Source: JBBIWA01 sp037439425 (GTDB lineage: Bacteria; Acidobacteriota; Blastocatellia; RBC074). From it: a stretch of 64,000 bases of DNA. A model generated the notes under the pieces. That model saw nothing but the letters and a program-made list of their open reading frames with translations. It made no database searches and was not told where the DNA came from. Shown piece after piece: positions 26,413 to 35,085 of the stretch. Made by a program: the position numbers and the translations under genes. Numbering within the stretch: the stretch's first letter is position 1; each line of letters begins with the position of its first letter. The DNA is taken from contig JBBIWA010000025.1 in the NCBI GenBank assembly GCA_037439425.1, positions 1-64,000 of the forward strand. The letters run 5' to 3'.

Positions 26413-27999
26413 ATGGCCGGAGCGGTGCAAACTGTGAGACCAAGAGTCATAGACCTGACCACTCTTCTCTTTCTTTTGCTCCTGTATCTGAGCGTCTCTT
26501 TGCGCCATCTGACCATCGTGCCGCCAGTATATGAAGACGAGCCCTGGCAGGCCTCGACCGGCTGGAAGATAGCGACGGAGGGCGTCTTCGGAACAGACCT
26601 GTTTGCTGGCTTCTATGGCATGGAGCGGCATTACTATGGTTATATGCCGCTGCATCCGCTGTTGCTTGCAGCGATCTATCGGGTGGCGGGTGTAGGCCTT
26701 TTTCAGACGCGTCTGGAGCCGGTGCTGATGGGGTTGCTGACATTGATATTGACTTACAGCCTGGCCCTTCGTCTTTTCAAAGATGCGCGGATTGGATGGC
26801 TGGCGGTGCTGTTTCTGTTGACGGTGCGGCTAAGTGGGTTGACGGCTTTTCAGCTCACGGGCATTCTGCTGCTCGATATGGCGCGGATTGCGCGTTACGA
26901 CATGGTCGTGCCGGTGTTCGGGCTGGCGGCGCTGCACGCTTATATCACGGCGCGCGGGCGAGACAGCCGGGGCTGGTTTCTCCTCTCAGGGTTGCTGGCT
27001 GCTCTCTCTGCGCTAGCGCATGTCTATGGCTTGTTCTGGTTACCAGCACTGATCTTGCTGGCGCTGTGGGATCGGCGCTCACGGGCAGAGATTGCAGCCA
27101 TCGCGCTGGGATTTGTTCTGCCGCTGCTTCCATACATTGCCTACGTTCTCAGCGAGCTGCATGATTGGCGCGGGCAGACGCGGCAGTACGGTAATCGCTT
27201 TGATCTGCTCAATCCCACCTGGTACTGGCGCAATCTGATGGCGGAGTATCGGCGTTATGGCCCGGGGCTAGGATCGTTGCGGTCAGCCGCGCTGCGTGTC
27301 GGTTTCTGGAGCGCACTGGTGGTGCTGCCTGCTTCTCTCATTGCGCTTGCTTGGCGCGCGCTGCGTCGCCAGGATAGTGCGGCTCGCGCTATTGTTGTGC
27401 CACTTGTCGTCTTTCCTGCACTGTTTGCTTTGCTGATTCATTCCAAACTGGTGAACTATACCGTCTCGTTTTTACCGCTAGCTGCCATGGCCGCCGCCTG
27501 GGGAAGCGTCACCGTATGGGATCGGGTGAAAAGTGTCAGGCACGCTCGCTGGGTCAGGCTAGCGCTGGCATTGTGGTTGGCCGCAATTATTGTCGAAGGG
27601 GCGAGGCGAATTGTGGTGCTCGAAGTAGCAGCGAAAACGACAACGCCTTACTACGCCTACATCAACCGGGTGCGCCAGCATATTCCACCGGGCGCGCGCG
27701 TGCTGGGTTTGCAAAATTACTGGTTTGGACTGGAGGAGTTCGATTACCGCTCGTTCGCCTTACCACTGTGGCAGACGGACCCGGCGTATGAGCCGCGCCC
27801 GTTATCGTTTGAAGAGGCGCTGGAGCAAGTCGCGCCCGAGGTTGTTTTGATCGATCAGAGGATGCGCCACTATTTCGCCACGAGCGGGGCAGCAGTAGCA
27901 CAGCAATTTGATCGCTGGCTCAAACGTCACCATGGACAACTCATCGGGCGCGTGGATGATGCGACTTATGGCGTGATGGAAATTTATCGCCTCAACTAA
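26413..27999 (+). CDS. GT-C fold membrane glycosyltransferase (ArnT/PMT-like)
   Basis: A 528-residue polytopic inner-membrane protein with about 10-12 helices. The first periplasmic loop carries the YEDEPWQASTGW acidic motif expected of GT39/ArnT/PMT-type enzymes. These use lipid-linked sugars (polyprenyl phosphate) as donors. A soluble periplasmic C-terminal part (about 420-528: PPGARVLGLQNYWFGLEEFD, YRS) is typical. The acceptor is unknown: lipid A, protein or exopolysaccharide. A similar GT-C gene follows at 29819. The start ATG has a weak ribosome site. Confidence 0.78.
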   Translation: MAGAVQTVRPRVIDLTTLLFLLLLYLSVSLRHLTIVPPVYEDEPWQASTGWKIATEGVFGTDLFAGFYGMERHYYGYMPLHPLLLAAIYRVAGVGLFQTRLEPVLMGLLTLILTYSLALRLFKDARIGWLAVLFLLTVRLSGLTAFQLTGILLLDMARIARYDMVVPVFGLAALHAYITARGRDSRGWFLLSGLLAALSALAHVYGLFWLPALILLALWDRRSRAEIAAIALGFVLPLLPYIAYVLSELHDWRGQTRQYGNRFDLLNPTWYWRNLMAEYRRYGPGLGSLRSAALRVGFWSALVVLPASLIALAWRALRRQDSAARAIVVPLVVFPALFALLIHSKLVNYTVSFLPLAAMAAAWGSVTVWDRVKSVRHARWVRLALALWLAAIIVEGARRIVVLEVAAKTTTPYYAYINRVRQHIPPGARVLGLQNYWFGLEEFDYRSFALPLWQTDPAYEPRPLSFEEALEQVAPEVVLIDQRMRHYFATSGAAVAQQFDRWLKRHHGQLIGRVDDATYGVMEIYRLN

Positions 28000-28128
28000 C
28001 CCAGCGTATATGGAGCTGGTTGCCAGGGGGCCGCCAGCCCTGCAGTGCATACCTTGTCAAGGTCATTGTTCTCACTTGCCACTGTAGCCAACTGATAGGG
28101 CATTAATCGAGCCGCTTGAAAATTATTG

Positions 28129-28158
28129 TTGACCGGTCTGGTTGCTTTGCCGTACACT
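28129..28158 (+). promoter_or_regulatory. Putative sigma-70 promoter
   Basis: TTGACC at 28129-28134 and TACACT at 28153-28158, 18 bases apart, lie about 115 bases before the start of the next small exported protein gene. Reasonable but not exact match, by eye. Confidence 0.35.
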
Positions 28159-28271
28159 GCCGCCTGTCCCGGGCGGTCTCTTAGCCACTGCAATCCCTAA
28201 TGACCATCTGAAGCACCCCGGTTTCGGAACCTTACAACCCTCATCATCTACTGATTGCTGGAGGAGAAATA

Positions 28272-28742
28272 ATGAAGCGAAGCATTATTGTGCTTTTGGC
28301 AGTCTTACTTGTCCTAGAGAGCCCACTGCTGGCTGGCGGGTTAGGCAGCGAGAAGACGATGTACGTCGGAGGCACCATCACCACTATCAAGGACGGTACT
28401 GTTGGCATCTCATCGACCCGTGATGAAAAGGTCTTCGTGTTTCAGTACCAAGGTGGCTCTCTCAAAATCCCGTACGACAGGGTGAACGCTCTAGAGTATG
28501 GACAAAAAGCCGGCCGACGGCTAGGGCTAGCCATCACCATCTCCCCCCTGCTCTTATTCAGCAAGAAGCGCAAGCATTATCTCACAATTAGTTTCCTGGA
28601 TGAGGATGATAAGCAGCAGGCCGCAGTCTTTGAACTTGGCAAAGAGATCACGCGCGTCACGTTGGCTAGCCTTGAGGCCAGAACCGGGCGCAAGATCGAA
28701 TATCAAGATGACGAGGCCCGCAACTCAGGCAGAGGTAACTGA
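28272..28742 (+). CDS. Small exported protein of unknown function
   Basis: A 156-residue protein with a signal peptide (MKRSIIVLLAVLLVLESPLL, AGG) and GGAGGAGAAATA directly before the ATG. The mature part (TMYVGGTITTIKDGTVGISS, FQYQGGSLKIPYDRVNALEY) is beta-rich with a hydrophobic helix, and a transmembrane-like stretch LGLAITISPLLLFSKKRKHY at about 93-112. No known domain is recognised. It is followed by repeat copy D and then another exported protein gene on the same strand. Confidence 0.7.
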   Translation: MKRSIIVLLAVLLVLESPLLAGGLGSEKTMYVGGTITTIKDGTVGISSTRDEKVFVFQYQGGSLKIPYDRVNALEYGQKAGRRLGLAITISPLLLFSKKRKHYLTISFLDEDDKQQAAVFELGKEITRVTLASLEARTGRKIEYQDDEARNSGRGN

Positions 28743-28872
28743 GGACTCTCATGGGCGCCACCCTGAAATAATCCGCGCACACTTCTAGTGTGCCCGGTTG
28801 GCGGCAGCGATGCGCTTGCTGGAGCTGAGCACGCCAGAGGCGTGCGTACCCAGGATTTTCGGAGGAAGCATT
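28741..28872. repeat. Interspersed palindromic repeat, copy D
   Basis: A divergent copy: GCGCACACTTCTAGTGTGCC, then GAGCACGCCAGAGGCGTGCG and TACCCAGGATTTTC. The edge continues GGAGGAAGCATTATG, that is, the Shine-Dalgarno and start codon of the next gene. Confidence 0.65.
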
Positions 28873-29523
28873 ATGTTCAAGGAGCTATTTCTTATCGTTC
28901 TAGCCCTCATTGTTGTGCAGCCGAATGATGCACCACCAGTAATTCAAGGCCAGACGGAGACAAAGGTTACGCCTGACCCGGAATTGGCAGAAAGGTTCCT
29001 CAAGGTCAGGAAAATCTATGTCGAGAGCTTCGGCGAGGATAGCACCTCGAAACAGCTCCAGGCGATGCTGATCAGCAGTTTGACTATGAGCAAGCGATTC
29101 GTAGTCACAGAGAATCGAGAGAAGGCTGATGCCATCCTCAAAGGAGCAGCTCTGGAAAAGACTTCGCAAGAGTTACACGTCTTCGGTGAAGGTACTGCTG
29201 CGAGCGTGGCGACAGGTGGTTATGGGGGATCAGTGAGCAGGAGTCGCTTTGGAGACGTTTCAGGAGAAATTAAAGGCGGGTTTGCTGCTGTTGGCGCAGC
29301 TATTGAGGATAAGTCTGCCAACACCGAAACGATCAATGATGCGCGGCTCGCAGTCAGGCTTGTCCACGCAGATGGCGATGTTATCTGGGCAACAGTTCAA
29401 GAGAGTCGGGGTGCCAAGTATAAGGGCGCAAGTGCTGACGTGGCGGATAAAGTGGTTAAGCAGTTGCTGCGTGACCTGGAGAGGCTTGAAAAAAGACTCG
29501 AAGCCGGAAAAAGGACTCCATAG
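28873..29523 (+). CDS. Exported protein of unknown function, CsgG-like size
   Basis: A 216-residue product from the ATG at 28873 with GGAGGAAG in front; the earlier in-frame ATGs lie inside the repeat. N-terminal signal-like sequence (MFKELFLIVLALIVVQ). The mature domain (FLKVRKIYVESFGEDSTSKQ, LQAMLISSLTMSKRFVVTEN, REKADAILKGAALEK) follows the pattern of lipoprotein-type assembly or secretion proteins (CsgG/LPP-type, where a small helical-beta unit computes an ordered dosage). I cannot prove membership. A Gly/Ala-rich central stretch (GTAASVATGGYGGSVSRSRF, GDVSGEIKGGFAAVG) follows. Likely periplasmic or outer-membrane associated. Confidence 0.65.
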   Translation: MFKELFLIVLALIVVQPNDAPPVIQGQTETKVTPDPELAERFLKVRKIYVESFGEDSTSKQLQAMLISSLTMSKRFVVTENREKADAILKGAALEKTSQELHVFGEGTAASVATGGYGGSVSRSRFGDVSGEIKGGFAAVGAAIEDKSANTETINDARLAVRLVHADGDVIWATVQESRGAKYKGASADVADKVVKQLLRDLERLEKRLEAGKRTP

Positions 29524-29818
29524 CCAGCATTACAAGATCTTGCAGGAGTGAGACAAGAGAGTTGAAACTACGGCAGACTACCGTACCCTAATGGCTTCTC
29601 TATTGGGGCTGATCCGGAGAAGAAAGCTCTCTTTGCCGTGGTGTGTGGAGAAGAAGATACTGCCTGAGCGGGCGAGCTCTGGAGGCCGATATGCGTTGTT
29701 CGGCATTGAGGTGAAACAGTTACTTCTTCCATCTTGGCTGCGTTATGTTGTAGCCTAAAGGCTCCGACCGAAAAGTAGTTTGGGGGAAGAGGGCGTTTCG
29801 GTCCAAGTAGAAGGTTGA

Positions 29819-31759
29819 ATGACCAGAGGAAAACTCGCCTGGATTGTGCTTGGACTTGTGTTGCTGGCCTGCGTGCTCAATTTACCAGCGCGCCTGTTCT
29901 TCCTCCGTCCCACTCTGCCAATCATCCGATTGTGGTTCGATCCTGAGGAACAAAACCGCCGCCAGTTCCCAGAAGTCCCTCACGACCTGTTGCGGGCGAC
30001 CGAAGCCGCGCTGCCGCCCTATGCCAGACTGCTTTTGATCACTGCGGGCAAAGATGTGCGCCGCCGTGAGTATATCACCTTCCATCGTGCGCTGTATCTG
30101 CTCGCGCCGCGCCCGGTCTGGTGGCTTGCGCCTGCGCCGCCTGATGGCACATGGGAATCGCGCTGGTGGATTTCAGCGCCGCTCACGCCCGAACGGGTCC
30201 GCGCCGTTGCTGCGGAGAAGCAGACCGATTATGTGCTGGTTTGTGATGCTCCCGATCTGACGCTGCCCGGGCGAAAGCTGGTGGAGATGAAGGAAGGCCA
30301 TCTTCTTCAGTTGCAGGCTGAAGCTGCGCTACCCATCGATCAATCTGTGCGCGCGCAGTGGGCCGGAAAGCTATGGCCGCTACAAATTGCGCTTGCAGTA
30401 GCGGTGATTATGCTACTGGGCCAGATGGCAGTGTCGGTTGCTGCGCGAGCAGGCTATCGGGCAACAGGCGTAGAAGCGGCGGCGCTGGCGTGGGCACTAG
30501 GTGCTGGCCTGGTATCAGTAATCTGTCTGTGGCTGAATGGGTTCAGCGTAAGGTTGCAGGGGCAGATGGTGGTGCTTAGTTTGATCGGAGTCGTTGGTCT
30601 CATCGCTCGCTGGAGATGGTGCGAGAAGAGAGGACCACGTGATGAGCATTTGAGCCGACCTCGAGTCAATGCGGCACGTGCGCTGCTGTTATGGTTGCTC
30701 GCTGCACAGGCGATTCTGGTTACCTGTATGGCTATGGGGCGCCCGCTACAGGTCTGGGATAGCTGGGTCAACTGGGGGATGAAAGCGCGCGCGATTTTTT
30801 TGGAGGGCTACCTCTCGCCGGCAATCTACACAGATGCATCGCGCGCAGTCACATTACCGGGTTATCCGTTGCTGGTGCCTCTGATTGAAGCTTGGTTCTA
30901 CGGTTGGCTGGGAGCGCCCGATGATCGGTTTGCCGGAATGCTCGCCATTATGTGCTACCTGGCGCTGGCCGGGATCGGTTATGCCGCAGTGCGGCGCTGG
31001 GGTGGGAGCCAGACACGAGCTCTGCTGGTGGTGGTGACGATTGCTTCGATACCTTACATCGCCAGGTTGGCGGAGATGGTGCTGGCGGAAGTTCCGCTGA
31101 TAGTGATGGCTGCTATAGCTGCCCTCTATTTGCTCGAATGGTATGAGCGAGGAACGAAGGGAGCTTTGTTGATCGCCGCACTAGGGGCTGGCTTCATGCC
31201 CTGGACGAAACAGGAAGGATGGGTCTTGCTTGCAGCGCTTTGCGCAGCGTTGTTAATAACAGGCAAAGGGAGGCGGCGCGCTCTTGTCGGTGTTGCAGCT
31301 TGCGTTGCTGGCGCAGTGTTGATCGCTGGTCCCTGGTATGTGCTCATCGCGGTGAAGGGAATTGCCAATCCCGCCTTTTCGCCTCTCACCTGGGCGACAT
31401 TGCAGGCCAATATCAATCGGCTTGCATTCATCGTGTGGGCTGAGTTGAGAAGTTTGGTGAGTCTCAACTGGGGTTTCCTCTGGCCACTGGCTGCTGTGTT
31501 CGGCTGGCAAAGCTGGCGCTCCTTGGGCTGGCGGGCGATCAATTTGCTGCCAGTGACGGCGCTGATTTACTTAGGGCTGATGACTTTGACCTACCTCTTC
31601 TCAGACTATGCGCCCTATCAACAACACGTCGTCAGTTCAGTAGATCGTGTGATTGCTCCGGTGGCTATCTTCCCTCTGCTGTGGATCGCCTACTATGGCA
31701 GCCTGGGTGAAGAGGTTAAGAAGCTATCTATACGCCCCCCCTGCGAAGGTGAGGGATAA
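29819..31759 (+). CDS. GT-C fold membrane glycosyltransferase
   Basis: A 646-residue polytopic membrane protein with about 11-13 helices. The N-terminal region (about 40-175) is a soluble domain; the helical bundle starts near residue 185. The WDSWVNWGMKARAIFLEGYL motif and DRFAGMLAIMCYLALAGIGY lie in the membrane region. This is typical of the GT-C superfamily of integral glycosyltransferases that use polyprenyl-linked sugars. The start at 29819 follows AGAAGG. It is the second such enzyme in the neighbourhood after 26413, and GalE follows, so the locus may serve surface glycan assembly. Confidence 0.72.
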   Translation: MTRGKLAWIVLGLVLLACVLNLPARLFFLRPTLPIIRLWFDPEEQNRRQFPEVPHDLLRATEAALPPYARLLLITAGKDVRRREYITFHRALYLLAPRPVWWLAPAPPDGTWESRWWISAPLTPERVRAVAAEKQTDYVLVCDAPDLTLPGRKLVEMKEGHLLQLQAEAALPIDQSVRAQWAGKLWPLQIALAVAVIMLLGQMAVSVAARAGYRATGVEAAALAWALGAGLVSVICLWLNGFSVRLQGQMVVLSLIGVVGLIARWRWCEKRGPRDEHLSRPRVNAARALLLWLLAAQAILVTCMAMGRPLQVWDSWVNWGMKARAIFLEGYLSPAIYTDASRAVTLPGYPLLVPLIEAWFYGWLGAPDDRFAGMLAIMCYLALAGIGYAAVRRWGGSQTRALLVVVTIASIPYIARLAEMVLAEVPLIVMAAIAALYLLEWYERGTKGALLIAALGAGFMPWTKQEGWVLLAALCAALLITGKGRRRALVGVAACVAGAVLIAGPWYVLIAVKGIANPAFSPLTWATLQANINRLAFIVWAELRSLVSLNWGFLWPLAAVFGWQSWRSLGWRAINLLPVTALIYLGLMTLTYLFSDYAPYQQHVVSSVDRVIAPVAIFPLLWIAYYGSLGEEVKKLSIRPPCEGEG

Positions 31760-31838
31760 GTCTCCCTTCAGCCTCACCAGTGGTGCCCGCCCCCAACGCT
31801 CTCGGCTCGCTTTCAGATCGGCCGCCGAAAGAATTGTG

Positions 31839-31867
31839 TTGACATCGAGTGCGGGAAGCACTATATA
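31839..31867 (+). promoter_or_regulatory. Strong sigma-70 promoter for the Lys/Ala peptide gene
   Basis: TTGACA at 31839-31844, exactly 17 bases, then TATATA at 31862-31867; an excellent consensus match. It lies about 95 bases before the ATG of the 32-residue protein. Confidence 0.75.
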
Positions 31868-31963
31868 GCTACTTATTGTATGTAGTTAGTCCTAGGCCAC
31901 AAGACTGAATCACGTGCAAAATCTTGTGGTCAGGCCAGGTCTCAAGAAAGGAGCGTTGACACT

Positions 31964-32062
31964 ATGCCAGAAGCGAAGAAGACTGCCAGCAAAGCAACTG
32001 CGGCCAAGAAGGCCCCGGCCAAGAAAGCCAAGGCCAAGAAGACAGCTGCCAAGAAGAAGTAG
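31964..32062 (+). CDS. 32-residue Lys/Ala-rich histone H1-like basic peptide
   Basis: A short gene reading MPEAKKTASKATAAKKAPAK, then KAKAKKTAAKKK: 14 lysines and 11 alanines in 32 residues, with no acidic residue after position 3. It has the composition of the AAKK/PAKK tails of eukaryotic H1 and of bacterial HC1/HupB C-terminal regions. A nucleic-acid-binding or nucleoid-compacting role is likely but not shown. AAAGGAG lies 10 bases before the ATG. It is framed by a consensus promoter (31839) and a strong terminator (32088), so it appears to be a monocistronic, highly expressed gene. It is too short to be called by most gene finders. Confidence 0.72.
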   Translation: MPEAKKTASKATAAKKAPAKKAKAKKTAAKKK

Positions 32063-32087
32063 GGTTGGCTTTAGCCAGTTTGGAGAT

Positions 32088-32113
32088 GGGGATGGGCAAC
32101 CATCCCCTTTTTT
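32088..32113 (+). terminator. Rho-independent terminator
   Basis: Perfect eight-pair stem GGGGATGG/CCATCCCC (32088-32095 with 32100-32107) closed by GCAA and followed by TTTTTT. It closes the 32-residue peptide gene. Confidence 0.92.
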
Positions 32114-32204
32114 ATTGCTCGCCCTCACTGTTTCCGGCAAGGGATTTCTGGGATACTATCGTCTTGGTCAGGAGAGAAATTTATCTGAGTGGAGGGATCG
32201 AACG

Positions 32205-33185
32205 ATGACGAATGTGCTGGTGAGCGGTGGGGCTGGTTACATCGGGAGTGTGGTAGTAGAACGGCTTATTGCTTCCGGCGAGAGGGCGATTGTCTACGAT
32301 AATCTGGTGAGGGGGCATCGCGCGGCGGTGGATCCGGAAGCGGTCTTCGTGGAAGGTGAGCTACTGGATCGACCTAAGCTCATCAAGACGCTGGAGCAAC
32401 ATCAGGTCGAAGTCGTGATTCACATGGCGGCCAACAGCCTCGTTGGTGAATCTGTGACGCAGCCGCATCAGTACTATCTCAACAATGTGTCGGCCGGGAT
32501 TGCGCTGCTTGATGCGATGCTAGCGGTGGGCGTCAAGCGGTTAGTCTTCTCTTCGACGGCGGCGGTCTACGGTGAGCCAGAGCGAGTGCCGATCACGGAA
32601 GAAGCGAAGCCTGCACCGACCAATCCTTATGGCGAGACGAAACTAGCTTTCGAGCGCGCGCTCCGCTGGTATGAACAGGCTTACGGGTTGCGCTATGTGA
32701 GTTTGAGGTATTTCAATGCGGCTGGGGCCAGCGAGCGGTACGGCGAAGATCATGAGCCGGAGACCCATCTGATCCCGCTAGTGCTGCGGGTCGCGGCGGG
32801 CAAGATGGAGTATCTGCCGGTCTTTGGAGAAGATTACCCCACACCAGATCGCACCTGCATCCGCGATTACATTCACGTTGTCGATCTGGCCGATGCTCAT
32901 CTGCTGGCGCTCAAGGCGCTGGAGGAGGGAAGCCGCATTTATAATCTCGGCTATGGTGGTGGCTACTCGGTAAGCGAAGTGGTCGAGATGGCGCGGCAGG
33001 TGACGGGGCGTAGGATCCGCACTGAAAGCGCCCCGCGCCGTCCCGGTGATCCGGCTCTCCTCATCGCCAGTTCTGACAAGATCACCAAGGAATTGGGCTG
33101 GCAGCCACGCCTGAGCGAGTTGGATCGCATCATCGAATCTGCCTGGCGCTGGTATCTAGCTCATCCCAACGGATACGAAAAGTAG
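32205..33185 (+). CDS. galE: UDP-glucose 4-epimerase
   Basis: A 326-residue short-chain dehydrogenase of the extended family, starting at the ATG with GGAGGGA 9 bases before. The N-terminal NAD-binding GGAGYIGSVVVERL, the SSTAAVYGE motif and the catalytic NPYGETK (Tyr/Lys) are intact, with the conserved FNAAGASERYGEDHEPETHL and DRTCIRDYIHVVDLADAH later in the chain. It interconverts UDP-glucose and UDP-galactose and supplies precursors for surface polysaccharides, fitting the neighbouring glycosyltransferases. Its gene starts after the terminator of the small basic peptide, so it has its own promoter. Confidence 0.93.
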   Translation: MTNVLVSGGAGYIGSVVVERLIASGERAIVYDNLVRGHRAAVDPEAVFVEGELLDRPKLIKTLEQHQVEVVIHMAANSLVGESVTQPHQYYLNNVSAGIALLDAMLAVGVKRLVFSSTAAVYGEPERVPITEEAKPAPTNPYGETKLAFERALRWYEQAYGLRYVSLRYFNAAGASERYGEDHEPETHLIPLVLRVAAGKMEYLPVFGEDYPTPDRTCIRDYIHVVDLADAHLLALKALEEGSRIYNLGYGGGYSVSEVVEMARQVTGRRIRTESAPRRPGDPALLIASSDKITKELGWQPRLSELDRIIESAWRWYLAHPNGYEK

Positions 33186-33250
33186 CCAGTCGCTGCTAGC
33201 GCAGGCGATTGTCGCTGCCCACAGTTTAGACTCTCGTCTTCAAGCAGGGT

Positions 33251-33300
33251 GCAGTTATAAAGTAGGGCTCACCCTCACGAGCGCAAGCATCTTGCGGGCT
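33251..33300. repeat. Partial copy of the 46345 MITE-like element
   Basis: GGGCTCACCCTCACGAGCGC, then AAGCATCTTGCGGGCTC, and the preceding TTATAAAGTA match the left half of the inverted-repeat element at 46345-46469. The right half is missing here. Confidence 0.5.
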
Positions 33301-33487
33301 CACTCTGAGAGGAGAAGGATGGGGCTTCTCAGTCAGTGCTGTGTGTGAGGCCGGCACGCTCCGGGCCTACCCAGGGTCGCCGTCGTGAAAAGTTTTATTT
33401 TCTCCTGTGTAGAGGATAGCCTCGTCGCCAAGAACCCGTATCTCAACCTCCTCTCTCTGAGTTAGAATGTAACGGTGAGGTGTTGCT

Positions 33488-33712
33488 ATGACAACCAAAG
33501 TCGCAGAAGAAGGGATGGCACAAAAGCGCGCCGCTTACTTCGCCGCGGGCACCCTGGTAGTTTGGGACGTAGACTTACTGAGTGACGAAGTGATCAAATG
33601 CTACCGCGCTACTGACCCGGAGCGCCCGACCAGCTTCCGGCGCGGCGAAATCGCTGGCGCAGAACCAGCGGTGCCGGGTTGGCGCACGCCGGTTGATGAG
33701 CTGTTCACCTGA
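33488..33712 (+). pseudogene. Uma2 gene with internal in-frame deletion
   Basis: The leader GTGAGGTGTTG and the first codons MTTK match the Uma2 gene at the window start (1-379). The frame then jumps directly to the C-terminal Uma2 part (AEEGMAQKRAAYFAAGTLVV, WDVDLL...), omitting the whole catalytic N-terminal and middle region of over 100 residues. The remaining 74 codons stay open and end PVDELFT. It keeps the typical C-terminal VVWDVD but has no nuclease core, so it is a remnant. Whether it is translated is unknown. Confidence 0.7.
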
Positions 33713-33818
33713 AATGAATGAGCCACGAAGGGCGGCAGGGAACCCATAGCAGATTGATCCCTTTTTCCTCTCTTCGTAGCTTTCCTGTCCTTCGTGGTCC
33801 AATTTATCCCGGAGACTC

Positions 33819-34748
33819 GTGAAGATGATAAGCAAAACTCTGTGCGCCCCCATTCTTTGTCTGCTATTTCTCGTCACCTTTGCTCCAGCGCAAGATGACA
33901 ATCGCGCTCTCTTGCGCGCCAGGCTCAAAAGTGAAATCGAGAAGATTGCTAACTCTCACGACGGCGTGATGGGGGTGGCGATCAAAGACCTGATCAGCGG
34001 CGAAGAGATTCTCCTCAACGAGCAACTCACTTTCCCCACCGGCAGCTCGATCAAGATCCCCATCCTCATCGAGCTCTATCGCCAGGCAGCCGAGGGCAAA
34101 TATCAGCTGAGCGAGCAGCGCTGGGTTGAACGCCAAGACAAAACAGGCGGCAGTGGCGTGATCCAGCACTTCGGCGATCACACCTCAAGCCTGAGCCTGC
34201 ACGATCTGGGCGTGTTGATGATCGTCCTGAGTGATAACACTGCGACCAATATGCTGATCGATCAGGTAGTGATGGCCAACGTCAACCGCACGCTCGATGA
34301 ACTCGGCCTTAAGCAGATCCGGCTCCGCCGCAAGATGATCGATCAGGCCGCTTCCGCGCGAGGCGATGAGAACACGGCGACGCCGCGCGAGGCGATGCTG
34401 TTGATGGAGAAGCTCTATCGCGGCGAGGTAGTCAACCGAACGATTAGCGATCAAGTGCTGGCAGTCCTCAAGCTGCGCAAGCAGAGTCCGATTCCCAGAC
34501 TGCTTCCGTCCACGGTCGAGATCGCCAACAAACCCGGAGGCATTGAAGGCGCCGCATGTGATTGGGGACTGGTTTACGTTCCGAATCGCCCCTACGCGAT
34601 TGCTGTCATGAGTAACTACAACGGCGAAGGGGCAGACGAAGCGATAGCGAAGATCTCGAAGTTGGCTTACGACTACTTCGCTCGTCTGGCGCGATCAACC
34701 AGATATGGCGCGCGGGTGCCACTGGAACTTTTGAAGACCAGACCATAG
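33819..34748 (+). CDS. Class A beta-lactamase-like serine hydrolase
   Basis: A 309-residue exported protein with a signal peptide (MKMISKTLCAPILCLLFLVT, FAPAQ). Active-site motifs of the class A/PBP fold are visible: the SxxK motif GSSIK (Ser76, Lys79), SDN (138-140) and, for KTG, KPG at 238-240. The Omega-loop region (about 170-187) reads RRKMIDQAASARGDENTATP, where the general base glutamate appears to be replaced by Asp. The enzyme may therefore be a related peptidase or esterase rather than a potent beta-lactamase. GTG (33819) or the ATG at 33825 can serve as start; GGAGA lies 5-11 bases before. Isolated gene. Confidence 0.85.
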   Translation: MKMISKTLCAPILCLLFLVTFAPAQDDNRALLRARLKSEIEKIANSHDGVMGVAIKDLISGEEILLNEQLTFPTGSSIKIPILIELYRQAAEGKYQLSEQRWVERQDKTGGSGVIQHFGDHTSSLSLHDLGVLMIVLSDNTATNMLIDQVVMANVNRTLDELGLKQIRLRRKMIDQAASARGDENTATPREAMLLMEKLYRGEVVNRTISDQVLAVLKLRKQSPIPRLLPSTVEIANKPGGIEGAACDWGLVYVPNRPYAIAVMSNYNGEGADEAIAKISKLAYDYFARLARSTRYGARVPLELLKTRP

Positions 34749-35085
34749 GCGATTTCTTCAGCTCCTCTCTCTCTCAGGCTGCAACCTTTTGCACTCCACT
34801 ACCACTCACTCCACGTAATAGTCTGTGTGTAAGGGAGCAGTCCCCTCAGCTGAGACAGCAGCCAGGGTTTGGATGGAGGCTCTGGCAATGTAGGTGGAGT
34901 GTGTGCTTTTTCGGCACCAAAGACTCACAGCGGATTCCAGTTGCGTGTCCGGTGGTGAATGGGTTTGGCTGACGGCTAATCATTGACATGCAGCACTCAT
35001 TTCGGGAACCTCAAACCACAGCCTGCCGTATGGCAGGCCGGAGATCATTTATCCTTAACCTGCGATTGACTTGATAGAGGTAGAT
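34749..35085. other. Intergenic region with hairpin before the efflux operon
   Basis: This gap of about 340 bases holds no gene. At 35021-35038 a perfect GCCTGCC-GTAT-GGCAGGC hairpin stands some 50 bases before the adaptor start. It might be a regulatory or transcription pause structure in the leader. Confidence 0.5.
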
